Shown here piece after piece: positions 33,601-41,868 of a stretch of 64,000 nucleotides of DNA. Both the position numbers and the translations under genes were made by a program. Under the pieces are notes generated by a model, which was not told the origin of the DNA, made no database searches, and worked only from the letters and a program-made list of their open reading frames with translations. Position 1 is the first letter of the stretch; the number at the start of each line of letters is the position of its first letter. Origin of the DNA: a virus; the IMG/VR virus record IMGVR_UViG_3300009161_000033, positions 1 to 64,000 of that record; one strand, given 5' to 3'.

Positions 33601-36600
33601 TATCCATTTGCATCATCTGCCTACTTGTTCATTAACAGTTTACCATTAGGGACTTTAAGAGAAAAGTATAAAACTTATAGTAATGGTGCAACAACCGATT
33701 TGGATTATATTTTTGCAACCCTTAAAAAATTTGGTGCTATTCATAAAATACCATACGCTTGGATTTTAAAAATTGGTTCTGTTTGGTATCGTTATAAAAA
33801 ATATATTGAAGAGGGTGTTGATATCTTGGATAAATCATGGTCGGGATTTAGTTATACTACTAACTTTGACCCTGTTACAAGTGCGAACACTCGTAACTAT
33901 GGTTTAATCATAAATGGAGCCCCGATTGATATTGTATTACAAAAAGATACTGCAATAGGGTCTGAATTATCTACTCTAATCAATGTTGGTTTTTACCCAA
34001 AGTTAATAAACGACTTTAATGTATTCTACCAAGGGTATGAAGTATTTTCAGGATATACTGATACATTAATACAATCAGGGATAACCTCAGGAGTATCTAT
34101 CAATTATGTTGATGAAGCGATTATTAATTTATCCGAAGGATTTGACCCTGCGGTTCCTCTTAGAGATTTGAGAGTTATTCCTTGGTCAGTAACCGTTGAT
34201 ACTGTTGATGGTAATTATACGTATATTATGCCATCAGAGGGTTCTGTTTTAAATCAAACGTTAAATGAATGTTTTGAAAACGGGAAACTTAAATTTGAAG
34301 TTAATTCTAATCAAGCAATGTACGATGGTTCTGTCAGATTATTTTGGGGATTACCTAACTATGGTTATTTTGATAACTCAAAACTTAGTAAACCGTCACC
34401 ATTTGTGTACATGAAACAAATTTTCTCAGGTCAAAGCAAACAGGAAAACTTCTCAATTAACGGGACCAATAGTGAATATTCACAAATTAGTGAAATGTTG
34501 TCTGTTTTTGAAAAATCTGTATTAGATGAATTTGAAACCGTCTTTTTAAATTTCTCAAAATCGGTTTACGATTATTCACCTGATACTATAACAAATAGTT
34601 CATCACAAAATGAGGCGATTGCAAGTGCGTTAGGGGTTAGCCCAACTGATATTAATACTAGTGGAGATACTAATGGTGTTGTTACAGATACTGAAAAGAC
34701 TTTTAAAAACTTCCAAATGTTATTTAGAAGTTTAATGAAGACTCCAAAAGTAACAGGTGAAACAGGGACCGATATTGTAAATAAAATACAAAACGCTCAA
34801 GTAACAAATGTTACAAATGTTCTAAAACAATTCTTAAATTACGATGTTGTATTTAAATACGGTAACCCTTCATTTTACGATAAGAAATTGTTTTATACTT
34901 TCTCATCATTACCATTAACAGAACCATATACGTGGGGAAGTTATAATTCATTCACACCTGGTTCAGTCCCTACAAATGGTGGAGGTGTTACATTAACAAC
35001 ATCTAAAAGTAATTATCCTAATGAATGGATTGCTTTACAAACATATGTTGGTTTTTCAGAAATACCTGAATTAGTTTACGATAATAATGGGTCTTATATT
35101 ACTGACTTCTTCGTTGATTTAGATGTTGCATTTACAGTTGATAATATTAAATTATTTGCACCAATCGTTAAGATTTATGCAACTCAAAAATTAAATCAGT
35201 TCCAAGCAAACCCAATACCTGCTCCTGAACCACCAATTTCATCACCAAGTCAAGTTGTCTCAGTTACTAAATTATTAAGTGGGGATACGGTTACGGTTAG
35301 AAAAGAAGCATTAAAAAATGTTGCGTATGTTTCGGATAGTTCAGGTCTTATTTTATTTGAAAGTTTACCTGCAAGTTTTCCACCAACTACAGGTTATACT
35401 CAATCATTAATTGATGAAGCGATTATCATTGTATATGGCTCATTAGCAGTAAACCCAACGGACAAACAATTTATTGTAAGTACAGTTTTCACACCACAAC
35501 CACAATACCCACAAATACCTGCACCAAATACAAAACAAGGACAAAGTGCTTTTTATCAAGCGATGACTAACTACCTATTAGATATTAATAATTTCCAAGC
35601 TAAAATAATTAATAATTTAATACCTAAATTACAATTGGCGTTACCTGACACAAATACAGTTGCGGACTCTCAAGTTCAGTCTGAATTACAAGGTGAACAA
35701 TCTAAAGTTGAGTTGTGGGAAACATTCAAAGCGTTAAATGATAAATGGATATCAGGTAATGACTTTAAAACAAAAACATTATTTGAAGACATTTTATTAT
35801 TGGATAGGGCAAGTAGAAATGTTGGGGATAAAATTTTAGTTGATATCTACAAATTAAAAGATAGATTACTTAATATACCTGTTAAGGCATCAATGTTATC
35901 TTTTGTTCAAAGTATTTTAATTGAGAACCATTTTGTGGTAATGAATATCCCATCGTATGTTAATTTCTATAATGTACAAGAGGCGGTTAAAAACCCAAAA
36001 CCAAGAATTGAAGGAACTACCGAATTTGCAAACACTATGTTTGGAACACACTTAAATGTGGATTATAGAGATTCTTCTTCTAAAATGGTTTGTTTCTACG
36101 GTGGTAAACCAAGTGAACAATTAGATTTGAAAAACAATGTTGATTATAGATATAGAAATGATGCTTTTGATTTACGTAGAGCAAGTGACAACCCATTAAT
36201 TGAAAACCAAGTTGGTAAAACAGATTGGGACAAATCAAATAAAGTTGTTGGGTTTAATGTTGATATTGGAGTTCAAAACCAACAAATATTTAAAAGTTTT
36301 TCTGTTGACCAAAATGCGGGTAAAGCGACTGCGGAATCTTTAGAAGTGATAAATCAAATGGCCAACCAAGCGGGAGGTAGAGGAGGTACAACTCAAAATA
36401 CTTCATTATATAACCTTTATAAAAATAGAAGTTATGGTTGTCAGATAACCATGTTAGGTAACGCAATGATACAACCAACCATGTACTTTAACCTAAGACA
36501 CGTTCCGATGTTTAGTGGACCATACATGATTCTTTCTGTTGACCATAGTATAACACCTGGTAATTTTGAAACATATATTTCAGGTATTAGACAACCTATT

Positions 36601-37338
36601 GCTTCATTACCTAAGATTGATAACTATATCCAATCACTTAGAACTAATTTACTAAAATCAATTGTTGAAAAAAATAAAGAAGTTAAAGCACAAACAACTA
36701 AAGACTCAAAAGGAAATGTTGTTTCACAACAAAATAAAGTAACATCAAATGCTAACGGAGGAAAAGAAGTAACTCAAGTCCAATCATGTGTTCCGTCAAA
36801 TTCATACAATAGATTTGTTAATATTACACCAACAAGTACTAAAGCAACGTTTAAAGAGGCTTTAAGTACGATAAAAAATCAAATAATTGCATCAGGAGTT
36901 TCTGATGACGGTAAATTGAAATATTGTGTATTTGCCGCGTTGTACTTAGAGTCTAGTACTACAACAGGTTTAGAATCTTACGAAAATAATTTCGCGGGTA
37001 TTGATTTATCACAATCATGGGGAACCTCATCAAGATACTTTAGTGGTAATGAACAATTCTTCTGTTTAAAATCAGATACAACTACACTACCTTATGCAGT
37101 ATTTGACGATTTATCAAATAATGTTAGATTGTTAATTGAAAGATGGAAAGACAGGATGGGTAATGTTCCTAATAATAGTGCAAAAGAAATTACTAAGTTT
37201 TGGATACTTAATTTTGGAGCGAATCAAAATCAATCAAACGTCTATACATCAATGGACCCAACAAAACTTTCTAACATTGAGGCTAAAGTACAAAAATCAA
37301 TTGACAACGTAAATTCGTTAGAATTAATAACCCCTTAA
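30604..37338 (+). CDS. Giant baseplate hub protein with C-terminal cell-wall hydrolase
   Basis: The protein has 2244 aa. The N-terminal part (about residues 130-260: GLLGITSITIKQNTSFMSTI, then PYPLFYLTVKGYYG) is a baseplate-type beta domain. Residues about 1944-1995 (SYGCQITMLGNAMIQPTMYF, then SGPYMILSVDHSITPGNFET) match gp27/late-control-D hub domains. Residues about 2080-2244 (YCVFAALYLESSTTTGLESY, then NNFAGI and PYAVFDDLSNNVRLLIERW) resemble glucosaminidase or lysozyme-like domains, with E2116 a candidate catalytic acid. It thus combines T4 gp27-like hub and gp5-like lysozyme roles in one chain: symmetry adaptor plus local peptidoglycan cleavage. Roughly 1700 central residues remain unassigned. 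Confidence 0.65.
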   Translation: MVGNQPENILVEFDYNNITVIDPNKVVDEFGVAKERHVNQEDLVMYANLECKVIPRTKLSVGTANNDAIQTISVASMNFLKPGGKTFLDNSYTDEITGKDSIKGEGVNQPKQTSVSNPKKDNDFFIRQTINSGGKPGATDNGLLGITSITIKQNTSFMSTITVEMEDVKGRALFESGDNSPYAAFFNLPYPLFYLTVKGYYGKAVRLPIMLQTFTSRYNTGSGNFHITLTFLTYKYTILSEVPMGYLVAAPHMYKSRVKIQTTSGNASQFSNVDDTIYERGYQKIKEMYSEYKTKGLIPDDFPEITLVQMQNRIENFVKNILDSFTKQNLDPLSHVDEYQKVLIDYGKDVYYAAGTSWFDKYMDKTNYFVLKNSTGNNNDQLKIYSFKPEIKTSKQREDAKSELKSIIEKNNKLLNENETVGKNGKYKIDGKETPCQIVCDINYEIFPIEIQSTDVDLKETFKQKNKDKEPTDVELLELQANLEKNNIFNSGEIVEKDGSKQPIYTYYIFEGTKKFTDKLDKLSKDLKTKREEIEVKLTDALSKLLQSKDSGIGFVPNIRNVLAVVFANGEAFLRMMDDVHTSAWEQRDNKYRKEVIFDKQIAGASADNITSGDNSKQPVYPWPQLIVETAGEDGHEKYEITYPGDPKIINRSKGYLFNVWPEIEFVEEFIKGLTERTLPPADPTATSNELVQSERISIDAIEFPIGNWVYGNKEEVKYFFEIYERVILNSYYSRFSRSNGFVSDSDKISNLIAEAEKSNIVKSLSNDNPFIIQKLKQYGFNASNFATILRQFSNGGLGESWQNYIRGIFNTPYIKNLVNNSSFEFINYNVINSASAQPLVSLPNESGMTEYISGSTTSNKFDLADTFPFTNKNWDSKYLANGTTILDANGSLDTRKTLKYDQNIKSITSNVGSNTNEVRPITNFVYLSSQVPNVSSSTSLKEFYSSRTFESQLITEGNVRYYDYSGLVSNDQTTSILNTPYFVNSIQEGVKNFRNNDEYPFASSAYLFINSLPLGTLREKYKTYSNGATTDLDYIFATLKKFGAIHKIPYAWILKIGSVWYRYKKYIEEGVDILDKSWSGFSYTTNFDPVTSANTRNYGLIINGAPIDIVLQKDTAIGSELSTLINVGFYPKLINDFNVFYQGYEVFSGYTDTLIQSGITSGVSINYVDEAIINLSEGFDPAVPLRDLRVIPWSVTVDTVDGNYTYIMPSEGSVLNQTLNECFENGKLKFEVNSNQAMYDGSVRLFWGLPNYGYFDNSKLSKPSPFVYMKQIFSGQSKQENFSINGTNSEYSQISEMLSVFEKSVLDEFETVFLNFSKSVYDYSPDTITNSSSQNEAIASALGVSPTDINTSGDTNGVVTDTEKTFKNFQMLFRSLMKTPKVTGETGTDIVNKIQNAQVTNVTNVLKQFLNYDVVFKYGNPSFYDKKLFYTFSSLPLTEPYTWGSYNSFTPGSVPTNGGGVTLTTSKSNYPNEWIALQTYVGFSEIPELVYDNNGSYITDFFVDLDVAFTVDNIKLFAPIVKIYATQKLNQFQANPIPAPEPPISSPSQVVSVTKLLSGDTVTVRKEALKNVAYVSDSSGLILFESLPASFPPTTGYTQSLIDEAIIIVYGSLAVNPTDKQFIVSTVFTPQPQYPQIPAPNTKQGQSAFYQAMTNYLLDINNFQAKIINNLIPKLQLALPDTNTVADSQVQSELQGEQSKVELWETFKALNDKWISGNDFKTKTLFEDILLLDRASRNVGDKILVDIYKLKDRLLNIPVKASMLSFVQSILIENHFVVMNIPSYVNFYNVQEAVKNPKPRIEGTTEFANTMFGTHLNVDYRDSSSKMVCFYGGKPSEQLDLKNNVDYRYRNDAFDLRRASDNPLIENQVGKTDWDKSNKVVGFNVDIGVQNQQIFKSFSVDQNAGKATAESLEVINQMANQAGGRGGTTQNTSLYNLYKNRSYGCQITMLGNAMIQPTMYFNLRHVPMFSGPYMILSVDHSITPGNFETYISGIRQPIASLPKIDNYIQSLRTNLLKSIVEKNKEVKAQTTKDSKGNVVSQQNKVTSNANGGKEVTQVQSCVPSNSYNRFVNITPTSTKATFKEALSTIKNQIIASGVSDDGKLKYCVFAALYLESSTTTGLESYENNFAGIDLSQSWGTSSRYFSGNEQFFCLKSDTTTLPYAVFDDLSNNVRLLIERWKDRMGNVPNNSAKEITKFWILNFGANQNQSNVYTSMDPTKLSNIEAKVQKSIDNVNSLELITP

Positions 37339-37376
37339 TAGTTATTTGGGTTAAGAAATTTTTAATAGAACAATGA

Positions 37377-37383
37377 TATTTAT
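37377..37383 (+). promoter_or_regulatory. TATTTAT element upstream of the 74-aa gene
   Basis: The motif ends exactly 15 nt before the ATG at 37399. Confidence 0.5.
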
Positions 37384-37398
37384 ATAAAAAGAGAAATT

Positions 37399-37623
37399 AT
37401 GAACACAAAATTAATTTTAGATAATTACTTAGGTAAGAGTACTAGAACCACTGAGAAAGACATGGGTAATGGTAATAAACAAGTATGTGACTTAGATACA
37501 GGTGATTGTTATACAATCAGAATGAAAGACGGTCTTATTGAAAGAGTGGATAATACGATGTCCCAAAATAAAAAAATCCAAGTTGAAACAACTACTGGAG
37601 TAAAACAATTATTAAATGGATAA
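37399..37623 (+). CDS. Small conserved-looking protein, unknown
   Basis: The protein has 74 aa: KLILDNYLGKSTRTTEKDMG, then KQVCDLDTGDCYTIRMKDGL, then IERVD. The two Cys flank a LDTGD turn. It looks like a compact beta-hairpin protein, and I have no function for it. It overlaps the next ORF's first ATG by 8 nt and shares its TATTTAT-driven unit, so the two are probably used together. Confidence 0.6.
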   Translation: MNTKLILDNYLGKSTRTTEKDMGNGNKQVCDLDTGDCYTIRMKDGLIERVDNTMSQNKKIQVETTTGVKQLLNG

Positions 37624-38311
37624 GAAAATGAAAGTAGATGTAAGAATCTTAAACGAAGTTATGAGATACAAAAGTATTAATAATTATATCTCAGAACAAG
37701 ATGCCACTTTACCTCCACCACCTGATGCGGGAGCGTTACCACCACCTGATGCGGGAGCTTTACCACCACCACCTGATGCGGGAGCGGTTCCACCTCCAGC
37801 ACCTGATGCTACGGGAGCTGAAACACCACCTGAAACAATTGATGTTGCGAATGACCCTGATGTAGAAAAAGTTGGTGAAGAAGACAAAGGAAAAGGAGGA
37901 ACTCAAGAAATTGAAATCACTGATTTGGTTAAATCTCAAAAAAATGTTGAGAAGAAACAAGAAGAATATTTTGATAACTTGTTCAAACATTTGGACGACT
38001 TAGAAAATAAATTATCTACTATGGATACTATAGTTAACCAACTTAACAGTTTGGAAGCTAAAGTTGAAAAAATGAGACCAAAAACACCTGAAGAAAAATT
38101 AGAATTAAGAAGTTTAGATTCAGGACCTTATAATCAAAAATTGAGTGATTTTTTTGAAGATAAGCAAGAAGACATGGAAAAGTCAGGAAAAAATGAATAT
38201 ATTTTAACTCAAGACGATGTTGAAAGTTATTCTCCTGGAGATATCAAAAAAAGTTTCAGAAATTTTGGGACTGATGACTCAGAACTTGACTCATTCCAAA
38301 CAATTAGGTAA
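37616..38311 (+). CDS. Proline-rich coiled-coil protein with ITE-like N-terminus
   Basis: The protein has 231 aa. An ATG at 37628 (4 nt after the preceding stop) is an equally plausible start. The N-terminus VDVRILNEVMRYKSINNYIS is followed by EQDA and contains two L/I-x-E sites, as in T4 prohead-protease-cleaved or capsid-targeted proteins. Four LPPPPDAGA-like repeats follow (about residues 32-68), then an acidic, strongly coiled-coil region (VEKKQEEYFDNLFKHLDDLE). Overall it looks like a scaffold or internal head protein, but the location beside SSB is not the T4 scaffold position. The strong terminator after it marks the end of the late block. Confidence 0.55.
   Translation: MDKKMKVDVRILNEVMRYKSINNYISEQDATLPPPPDAGALPPPDAGALPPPPDAGAVPPPAPDATGAETPPETIDVANDPDVEKVGEEDKGKGGTQEIEITDLVKSQKNVEKKQEEYFDNLFKHLDDLENKLSTMDTIVNQLNSLEAKVEKMRPKTPEEKLELRSLDSGPYNQKLSDFFEDKQEDMEKSGKNEYILTQDDVESYSPGDIKKSFRNFGTDDSELDSFQTIR
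37709..37819 (+). repeat. Four imperfect 24-36 bp Pro/Asp/Ala repeats
   Basis: In-frame units encode LPPPPDAGA, LPPPDAGA, LPPPPDAGA and VPPPAPDATGA. They are likely to vary in number by slippage. Confidence 0.85.
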
Positions 38312-38314
38312 AAG

Positions 38315-38338
38315 AACGGTCCTAATGGACCGTTTTTT
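38315..38338 (+). terminator. Rho-independent terminator before the SSB gene
   Basis: Perfect 8-bp stem, AACGGTCC and GGACCGTT, with a 4-nt loop TAAT, followed by T's. Confidence 0.9.
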
Positions 38339-38351
38339 AACTTAAAAATAT

Positions 38352-38380
38352 TTGACAAAACAAAGGCTGACACTTATACT
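38352..38380 (+). promoter_or_regulatory. Sigma70-like promoter for the SSB gene
   Basis: TTGACA (38352-38357) and TATACT (38375-38380) are spaced 17 nt apart, a near-perfect sigma70 arrangement, with TSS expected near 38387 and a short leader to the ATG at 38406. It shares the -10 sequence and spacing with the polymerase promoter. Confidence 0.6.
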
Positions 38381-38405
38381 TAGTAAACAATTAAAACATA
38401 AATAA

Positions 38406-39266
38406 ATGGCGACAAACAATTCCTTAGATTCGGTACTAGCACAGTACGAACAATCAAAACAAGGTGGTTATACTTCCACCTCAAAAATATCTCAAGAAGA
38501 TAGAATGAAAAAGTATTTCGCGGCAATCCTTAAGGATAACGAAAAACAAGGACAAAAAAGATTACGTATCTTACCAACACCTGATGGTTCTTCACCTTTC
38601 AAAGAAGTATGGTTCCACGAAGTTCAAGTAGATGGAAAATGGGTAAAGTTATTTGACCCAGGAAAAAATGACAATGAGCGTTCACCTTTGAGTGAAGTTC
38701 ATGAAGAGTTAATGTCAACAGGTAAAGATTCCGATAAGGAACTTGCTAAGTCCTACAAACCACGTAAATTCTACATTGTTAAGGTTATTGACCGTGACAA
38801 CGAGCAAGATGGTGTTAAATTCTGGCGTTTTAAACACAATTACAAAAACGAAGGAATTCTTGACAAAATTATTCCTATTTGGAGAGCTAAAGGTGACATC
38901 ACAGACGAAACAACAGGTCGTGACATTATCCTTGAATTAACCAAAGCAAAAACCCCAAAAGGTGCGGTTTATACAGTTATCCAAACTGTTATGTACGAAG
39001 ACGCGGGACCTGTTCACGAAGATGATGAGACTGCAAAATCTTGGATTACTGATGAACTTACTTGGTCTGACGTTTATTCTAAGAAACCTGTAGAATATCT
39101 TGAAGCGATTGCACGAGGAGAAACTCCACGTTGGGATAGTGACAAAGGCGGATACTCATATGGAAACTCTGATGAATCAGAAATTTCTATGGGTGGTACA
39201 TCTGAAAAACAACCAACTATTGACCCACAAGCGGGTGACCAACCTGACGAAGATTTACCATTCTAA
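38406..39266 (+). CDS. 32: Single-stranded DNA-binding protein (gp32-like)
   Basis: The protein has 286 aa (T4 gp32 is 301). The N-terminal helix is a self-association segment (SLDSVLAQYEQSKQGG). The core contains LRILPTPDGSSPFKEVWFHE, KSYKPRKFYIVKVIDRDNEQ and KFWRFKHNYKNEGILDKI, the gp32 OB-fold pattern. No Cys is present, so the T4 zinc finger is missing. The acidic C-terminus ends DEDLPF, like the bacterial SSB tip that binds partner proteins. It coats single-stranded DNA and organises the replication and recombination proteins that follow (UvsX, helicase). It has its own promoter and strong terminator. Confidence 0.9.
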   Translation: MATNNSLDSVLAQYEQSKQGGYTSTSKISQEDRMKKYFAAILKDNEKQGQKRLRILPTPDGSSPFKEVWFHEVQVDGKWVKLFDPGKNDNERSPLSEVHEELMSTGKDSDKELAKSYKPRKFYIVKVIDRDNEQDGVKFWRFKHNYKNEGILDKIIPIWRAKGDITDETTGRDIILELTKAKTPKGAVYTVIQTVMYEDAGPVHEDDETAKSWITDELTWSDVYSKKPVEYLEAIARGETPRWDSDKGGYSYGNSDESEISMGGTSEKQPTIDPQAGDQPDEDLPF

Positions 39267-39272
39267 GTTATT

Positions 39273-39331
39273 GAACTTGGACATATACTTAGACGCGATG
39301 TCTTAGTAAGTGTCCAAGTTCTTATTTTTTT
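39273..39331 (+). terminator. Long hairpin terminator between SSB and UvsX
   Basis: An 11-bp perfect stem (GAACTTGGACA and TGTCCAAGTTC) continues inward to about 22 bp with two mismatches and one wobble, loop GCGAT, followed by TTATTTTTTT. The inner left arm contains TATACTTAG, the -10 sequence of the two early promoters, but without a -35 at 17 nt. Confidence 0.85.
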
Positions 39332-39360
39332 ACAAAACATTTAACAAACACATAGACAAT

Positions 39361-40365
39361 ATGGCAATTAAGAAAAACGACTTTAAATCAATTAAAGATA
39401 AATTTTCTACGTCTGCGAAATACAAACCCCAAAGGTTTTTTGATTTGGGTAATGATTTCTTGGATGCGGTAGGTTTACCAGGACCAGCGATAGGACATTT
39501 GAACATGTTCTTAGGTCACTCAGATACAGGAAAGACAACGGCATTGGTAAAGACTGCGGTTGATGCACAAAAGAAAGGTATACTTCCTGTGTTTATTATT
39601 ACAGAACAAAAATGGTCATTTGAACATGCAAAATTAATGGGATTTGACTGTGAAGAAGTTGTTGACGAAGAAACAGGAGAATTAGATTGGGATGGGTTTT
39701 ACATCTTCAATAATAATTTTGATTATATTGAACAAATTACTGATTACATTAATTCATTATTAGACGCACAAGAAAAAGGTGAATTAGATTATAGTTTATG
39801 TTTCATGTGGGATTCAGTTGGCTCCGTTCCTTGTAAGATGACTTACGAAGGTAAAGGTGGTAAACAACATAACGCATCAACATTGGCGGATAAGATTGGA
39901 ATGGGTATTAACCAACGTATTTCAGGAAGTCGTAAGGCTGACTCAAAATTTGAGAATACATTAATCATTGTTAATCAACCTTGGGTTGAGTTACCTGACA
40001 ATCCATTTGGACAACCAAAAATTAAAGCGAAAGGTGGTGAGGCAATTTGGTTAAACTCATCTTTAGTATTCTTGTTTGGTAATCAAAAAGGTGCGGGAAC
40101 AACTAAAATTACAGCAACTAAAGATAAAAGAACTATTAAGTTTGCATCAAGAACTAAAGTATCTGTAATGAAAAACCATATTAATGGTTTAGGTTATGAA
40201 GATGGAAAAATCATTGTAACACCTCATGGATTTATTGCAGGAAAAGAAGCGTCGGAAGAAAAGGCCTCTATTGAAAAATACAAGAAAGAGTACGCCGACT
40301 ATTGGAAAGAAATCATTGGAACAGATGGTGATTTTGATTTAAAAGAAGAGAGAGAACAGTCATAA
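39361..40365 (+). CDS. uvsX: UvsX-like RecA-family recombinase
   Basis: The protein is 334 aa from the ATG at 39361. An in-frame GTG at 39310 lies within the terminator hairpin and is not used as the start here. Walker A is GHSDTGKTT (residues 52-60), and Walker B is in SLCFMWDSVGSVP. NQPWVELPDNPFGQPKIKAK and GGEAIWLNSSLVFLFGN match UvsX loop regions. It forms nucleoprotein filaments for strand exchange and recombination-dependent replication, displacing the SSB coded just upstream. The next gene, a flap nuclease, follows after 16 nt. Confidence 0.9.
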   Translation: MAIKKNDFKSIKDKFSTSAKYKPQRFFDLGNDFLDAVGLPGPAIGHLNMFLGHSDTGKTTALVKTAVDAQKKGILPVFIITEQKWSFEHAKLMGFDCEEVVDEETGELDWDGFYIFNNNFDYIEQITDYINSLLDAQEKGELDYSLCFMWDSVGSVPCKMTYEGKGGKQHNASTLADKIGMGINQRISGSRKADSKFENTLIIVNQPWVELPDNPFGQPKIKAKGGEAIWLNSSLVFLFGNQKGAGTTKITATKDKRTIKFASRTKVSVMKNHINGLGYEDGKIIVTPHGFIAGKEASEEKASIEKYKKEYADYWKEIIGTDGDFDLKEEREQS

Positions 40366-40381
40366 CTATAAACCAATACAA

Positions 40382-41386
40382 GTGATAAAAACATTATTAG
40401 TCGATGGGAATAACCTCCTTAAGATTGGATTTCATGGGGTAAAAGATTTTTATCATGATGGTAAACATATTGGTGGAATATGGCATTTTTTAAATACTAT
40501 CAGAAGATTTATTGAAGAACAAAATTTTGATAAAGTAGTCGTATTTTGGGATGGAGAAGAAAATTCTTTAAGTAGAAAACTTCTCTATCCGAGATACAAA
40601 GAAAATCGTACAAAAGAAATTAATGAGTACAAGGAGAGTTCTTTCCAATCCCAAAAAGAACGAGTAAAACAATATTTAGAGGAGATGTTTATTAGACAGA
40701 TAAACATTACTAATAATGAGGCGGATGATTTAATCGCCTACTATTGTCAGATTTCTCATAACGAACTTAAAACCATTTTTTCGTCAGATAAAGACCTTAC
40801 ACAACTTATTTCCGATAAAGTGAGTGTCTATTCACCTTCTGCTAAACTAACGTATAAGAACGGAGATAAAATCAAACTACAAGATTATTCTATCCCACAT
40901 GAGAATGTAAAAACTTATAAAATATTGGCAGGTGATAAATCTGATAATATTGATGGAATTTATTATTTAGGTGAGAAAACTTTAATCAAATTATTCCCTG
41001 AGCTACTTGACGAAACGGTTAAACTCACCGATATTTTAACAAAGGCAGAAAGATTATTGTCTGAAGATAAAGACAATACCGTCTTAAAAAATCTTCTGTC
41101 AGGAAAAACAAAAACAGGTATTTACGGAAACGAATTTTTTGAGATAAATGAAAAAATTGTAGACTTATCAAACCCATTAATTACCGATGAAGGTAAACAA
41201 TTAGTTGAACTGTATTATACAGAATCATTAGACCCCGATGGGAGGGGACACCGAAACATTATTAAAATGATGATGGAAGATGGATTTTTCAAATTCCTAC
41301 CTAAAGGGGACGACAATTGGGTGAAATTCCTAACCCCATTTTTAAAATTAACAAGAAAAGAAAAGAAAAAATTTAAACAAAAATAA
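40382..41386 (+). CDS. rnh: RNase H / 5'-3' flap exonuclease (FEN family)
   Basis: The protein has 334 aa; T4 RNase H is 305. Conserved acids: the N-terminal D in TLLVDGNNLL, VVVFWDGEENSLSRKLLYPR (the metal-binding WD), NNEADDLIAYYC, the TIFSSDKDLTQL block, and AGDKSDNIDGI (H3TH region). This is the FEN-1-like family that removes RNA primers from lagging strands. The start is GTG, since no ATG is nearby. It lies between UvsX and a small unknown gene in the replication operon. Confidence 0.85.
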   Translation: MIKTLLVDGNNLLKIGFHGVKDFYHDGKHIGGIWHFLNTIRRFIEEQNFDKVVVFWDGEENSLSRKLLYPRYKENRTKEINEYKESSFQSQKERVKQYLEEMFIRQINITNNEADDLIAYYCQISHNELKTIFSSDKDLTQLISDKVSVYSPSAKLTYKNGDKIKLQDYSIPHENVKTYKILAGDKSDNIDGIYYLGEKTLIKLFPELLDETVKLTDILTKAERLLSEDKDNTVLKNLLSGKTKTGIYGNEFFEINEKIVDLSNPLITDEGKQLVELYYTESLDPDGRGHRNIIKMMMEDGFFKFLPKGDDNWVKFLTPFLKLTRKEKKKFKQK

Positions 41387-41387
41387 C

Positions 41388-41840
41388 ATGAGAGACCAAG
41401 ACACAACCAAATTAGAATTCTTAATGATGGTTAACGACAACATCATCGTTCAACGATTTTTCAACGTTAAAGAGTACAATCCTAACGCTAAAAGTTCTAC
41501 TGAATTGTATGAATACCTTTATGACTTTAAAGGTCAATTGGAGAGAGAATTGAAAATGAAATCTGTTACATATATGTTGGACAATACATATGAGATTTCA
41601 CAGAATCCTGCTATGTTAGAGACATCAAATACCGATGGTCCAGAACATTTTAACATTTTTATTAAGGTAGGAGACATGACAATTTGTCATAGAAGAATGG
41701 ATGCAAAAGTCTTCCCACCTAAAATAAGATACACCGTAGACATACGTCCGCACATAAAAAGTATACTTTCGGATTTGACTGACATTTTTTCGTCTAAAAA
41801 TTTAACATACGAGTACGCTGGAGTTCCGACAAAGGGGTAA
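41388..41840 (+). CDS. Small unknown of the replication operon
   Basis: The protein has 150 aa and starts TTKLEFLMMVNDNIIVQRFF. It has a mixed alpha/beta composition with LYEYLYDFKGQLERELKMKS and FNIFIKVGDMTICHRRMDAK. I do not recognise a family. In T4 this region holds dsbA, 33 and 59, and none of them clearly resembles this protein. It begins 1 nt after the flap nuclease gene and has a 28-nt gap to the helicase gene, so a replication or transcription accessory role is possible but unproven. Confidence 0.6.
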   Translation: MRDQDTTKLEFLMMVNDNIIVQRFFNVKEYNPNAKSSTELYEYLYDFKGQLERELKMKSVTYMLDNTYEISQNPAMLETSNTDGPEHFNIFIKVGDMTICHRRMDAKVFPPKIRYTVDIRPHIKSILSDLTDIFSSKNLTYEYAGVPTKG

Positions 41841-41847
41841 TATTTAT
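41841..41847 (+). promoter_or_regulatory. TATTTAT element upstream of the helicase gene
   Basis: The motif ends 21 nt before the ATG at 41869, outside the three main spacing classes. Confidence 0.35.
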
Positions 41848-41868
41848 TTTATACAAAACTTAAAAAAT

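Noticed and set aside
37684-37990. Minus-strand ORFs opposite the Pro-rich protein
   Set aside because: Their composition mirrors the repeats and no start context supports them; the plus-strand gene fits the operon.
38392-38408. ATAAATA just before the SSB ATG as a T4-type late promoter
   Set aside because: It directly abuts the ATG and is better explained by an A-rich translation start; a good sigma70-like promoter lies upstream.
39310-39360. GTG start extending UvsX by 17 codons
   Set aside because: It lies inside the right arm and T-run of the terminator, and the extra peptide is Phe/Lys-rich and not recombinase-like; the ATG at 39361 is preferred.
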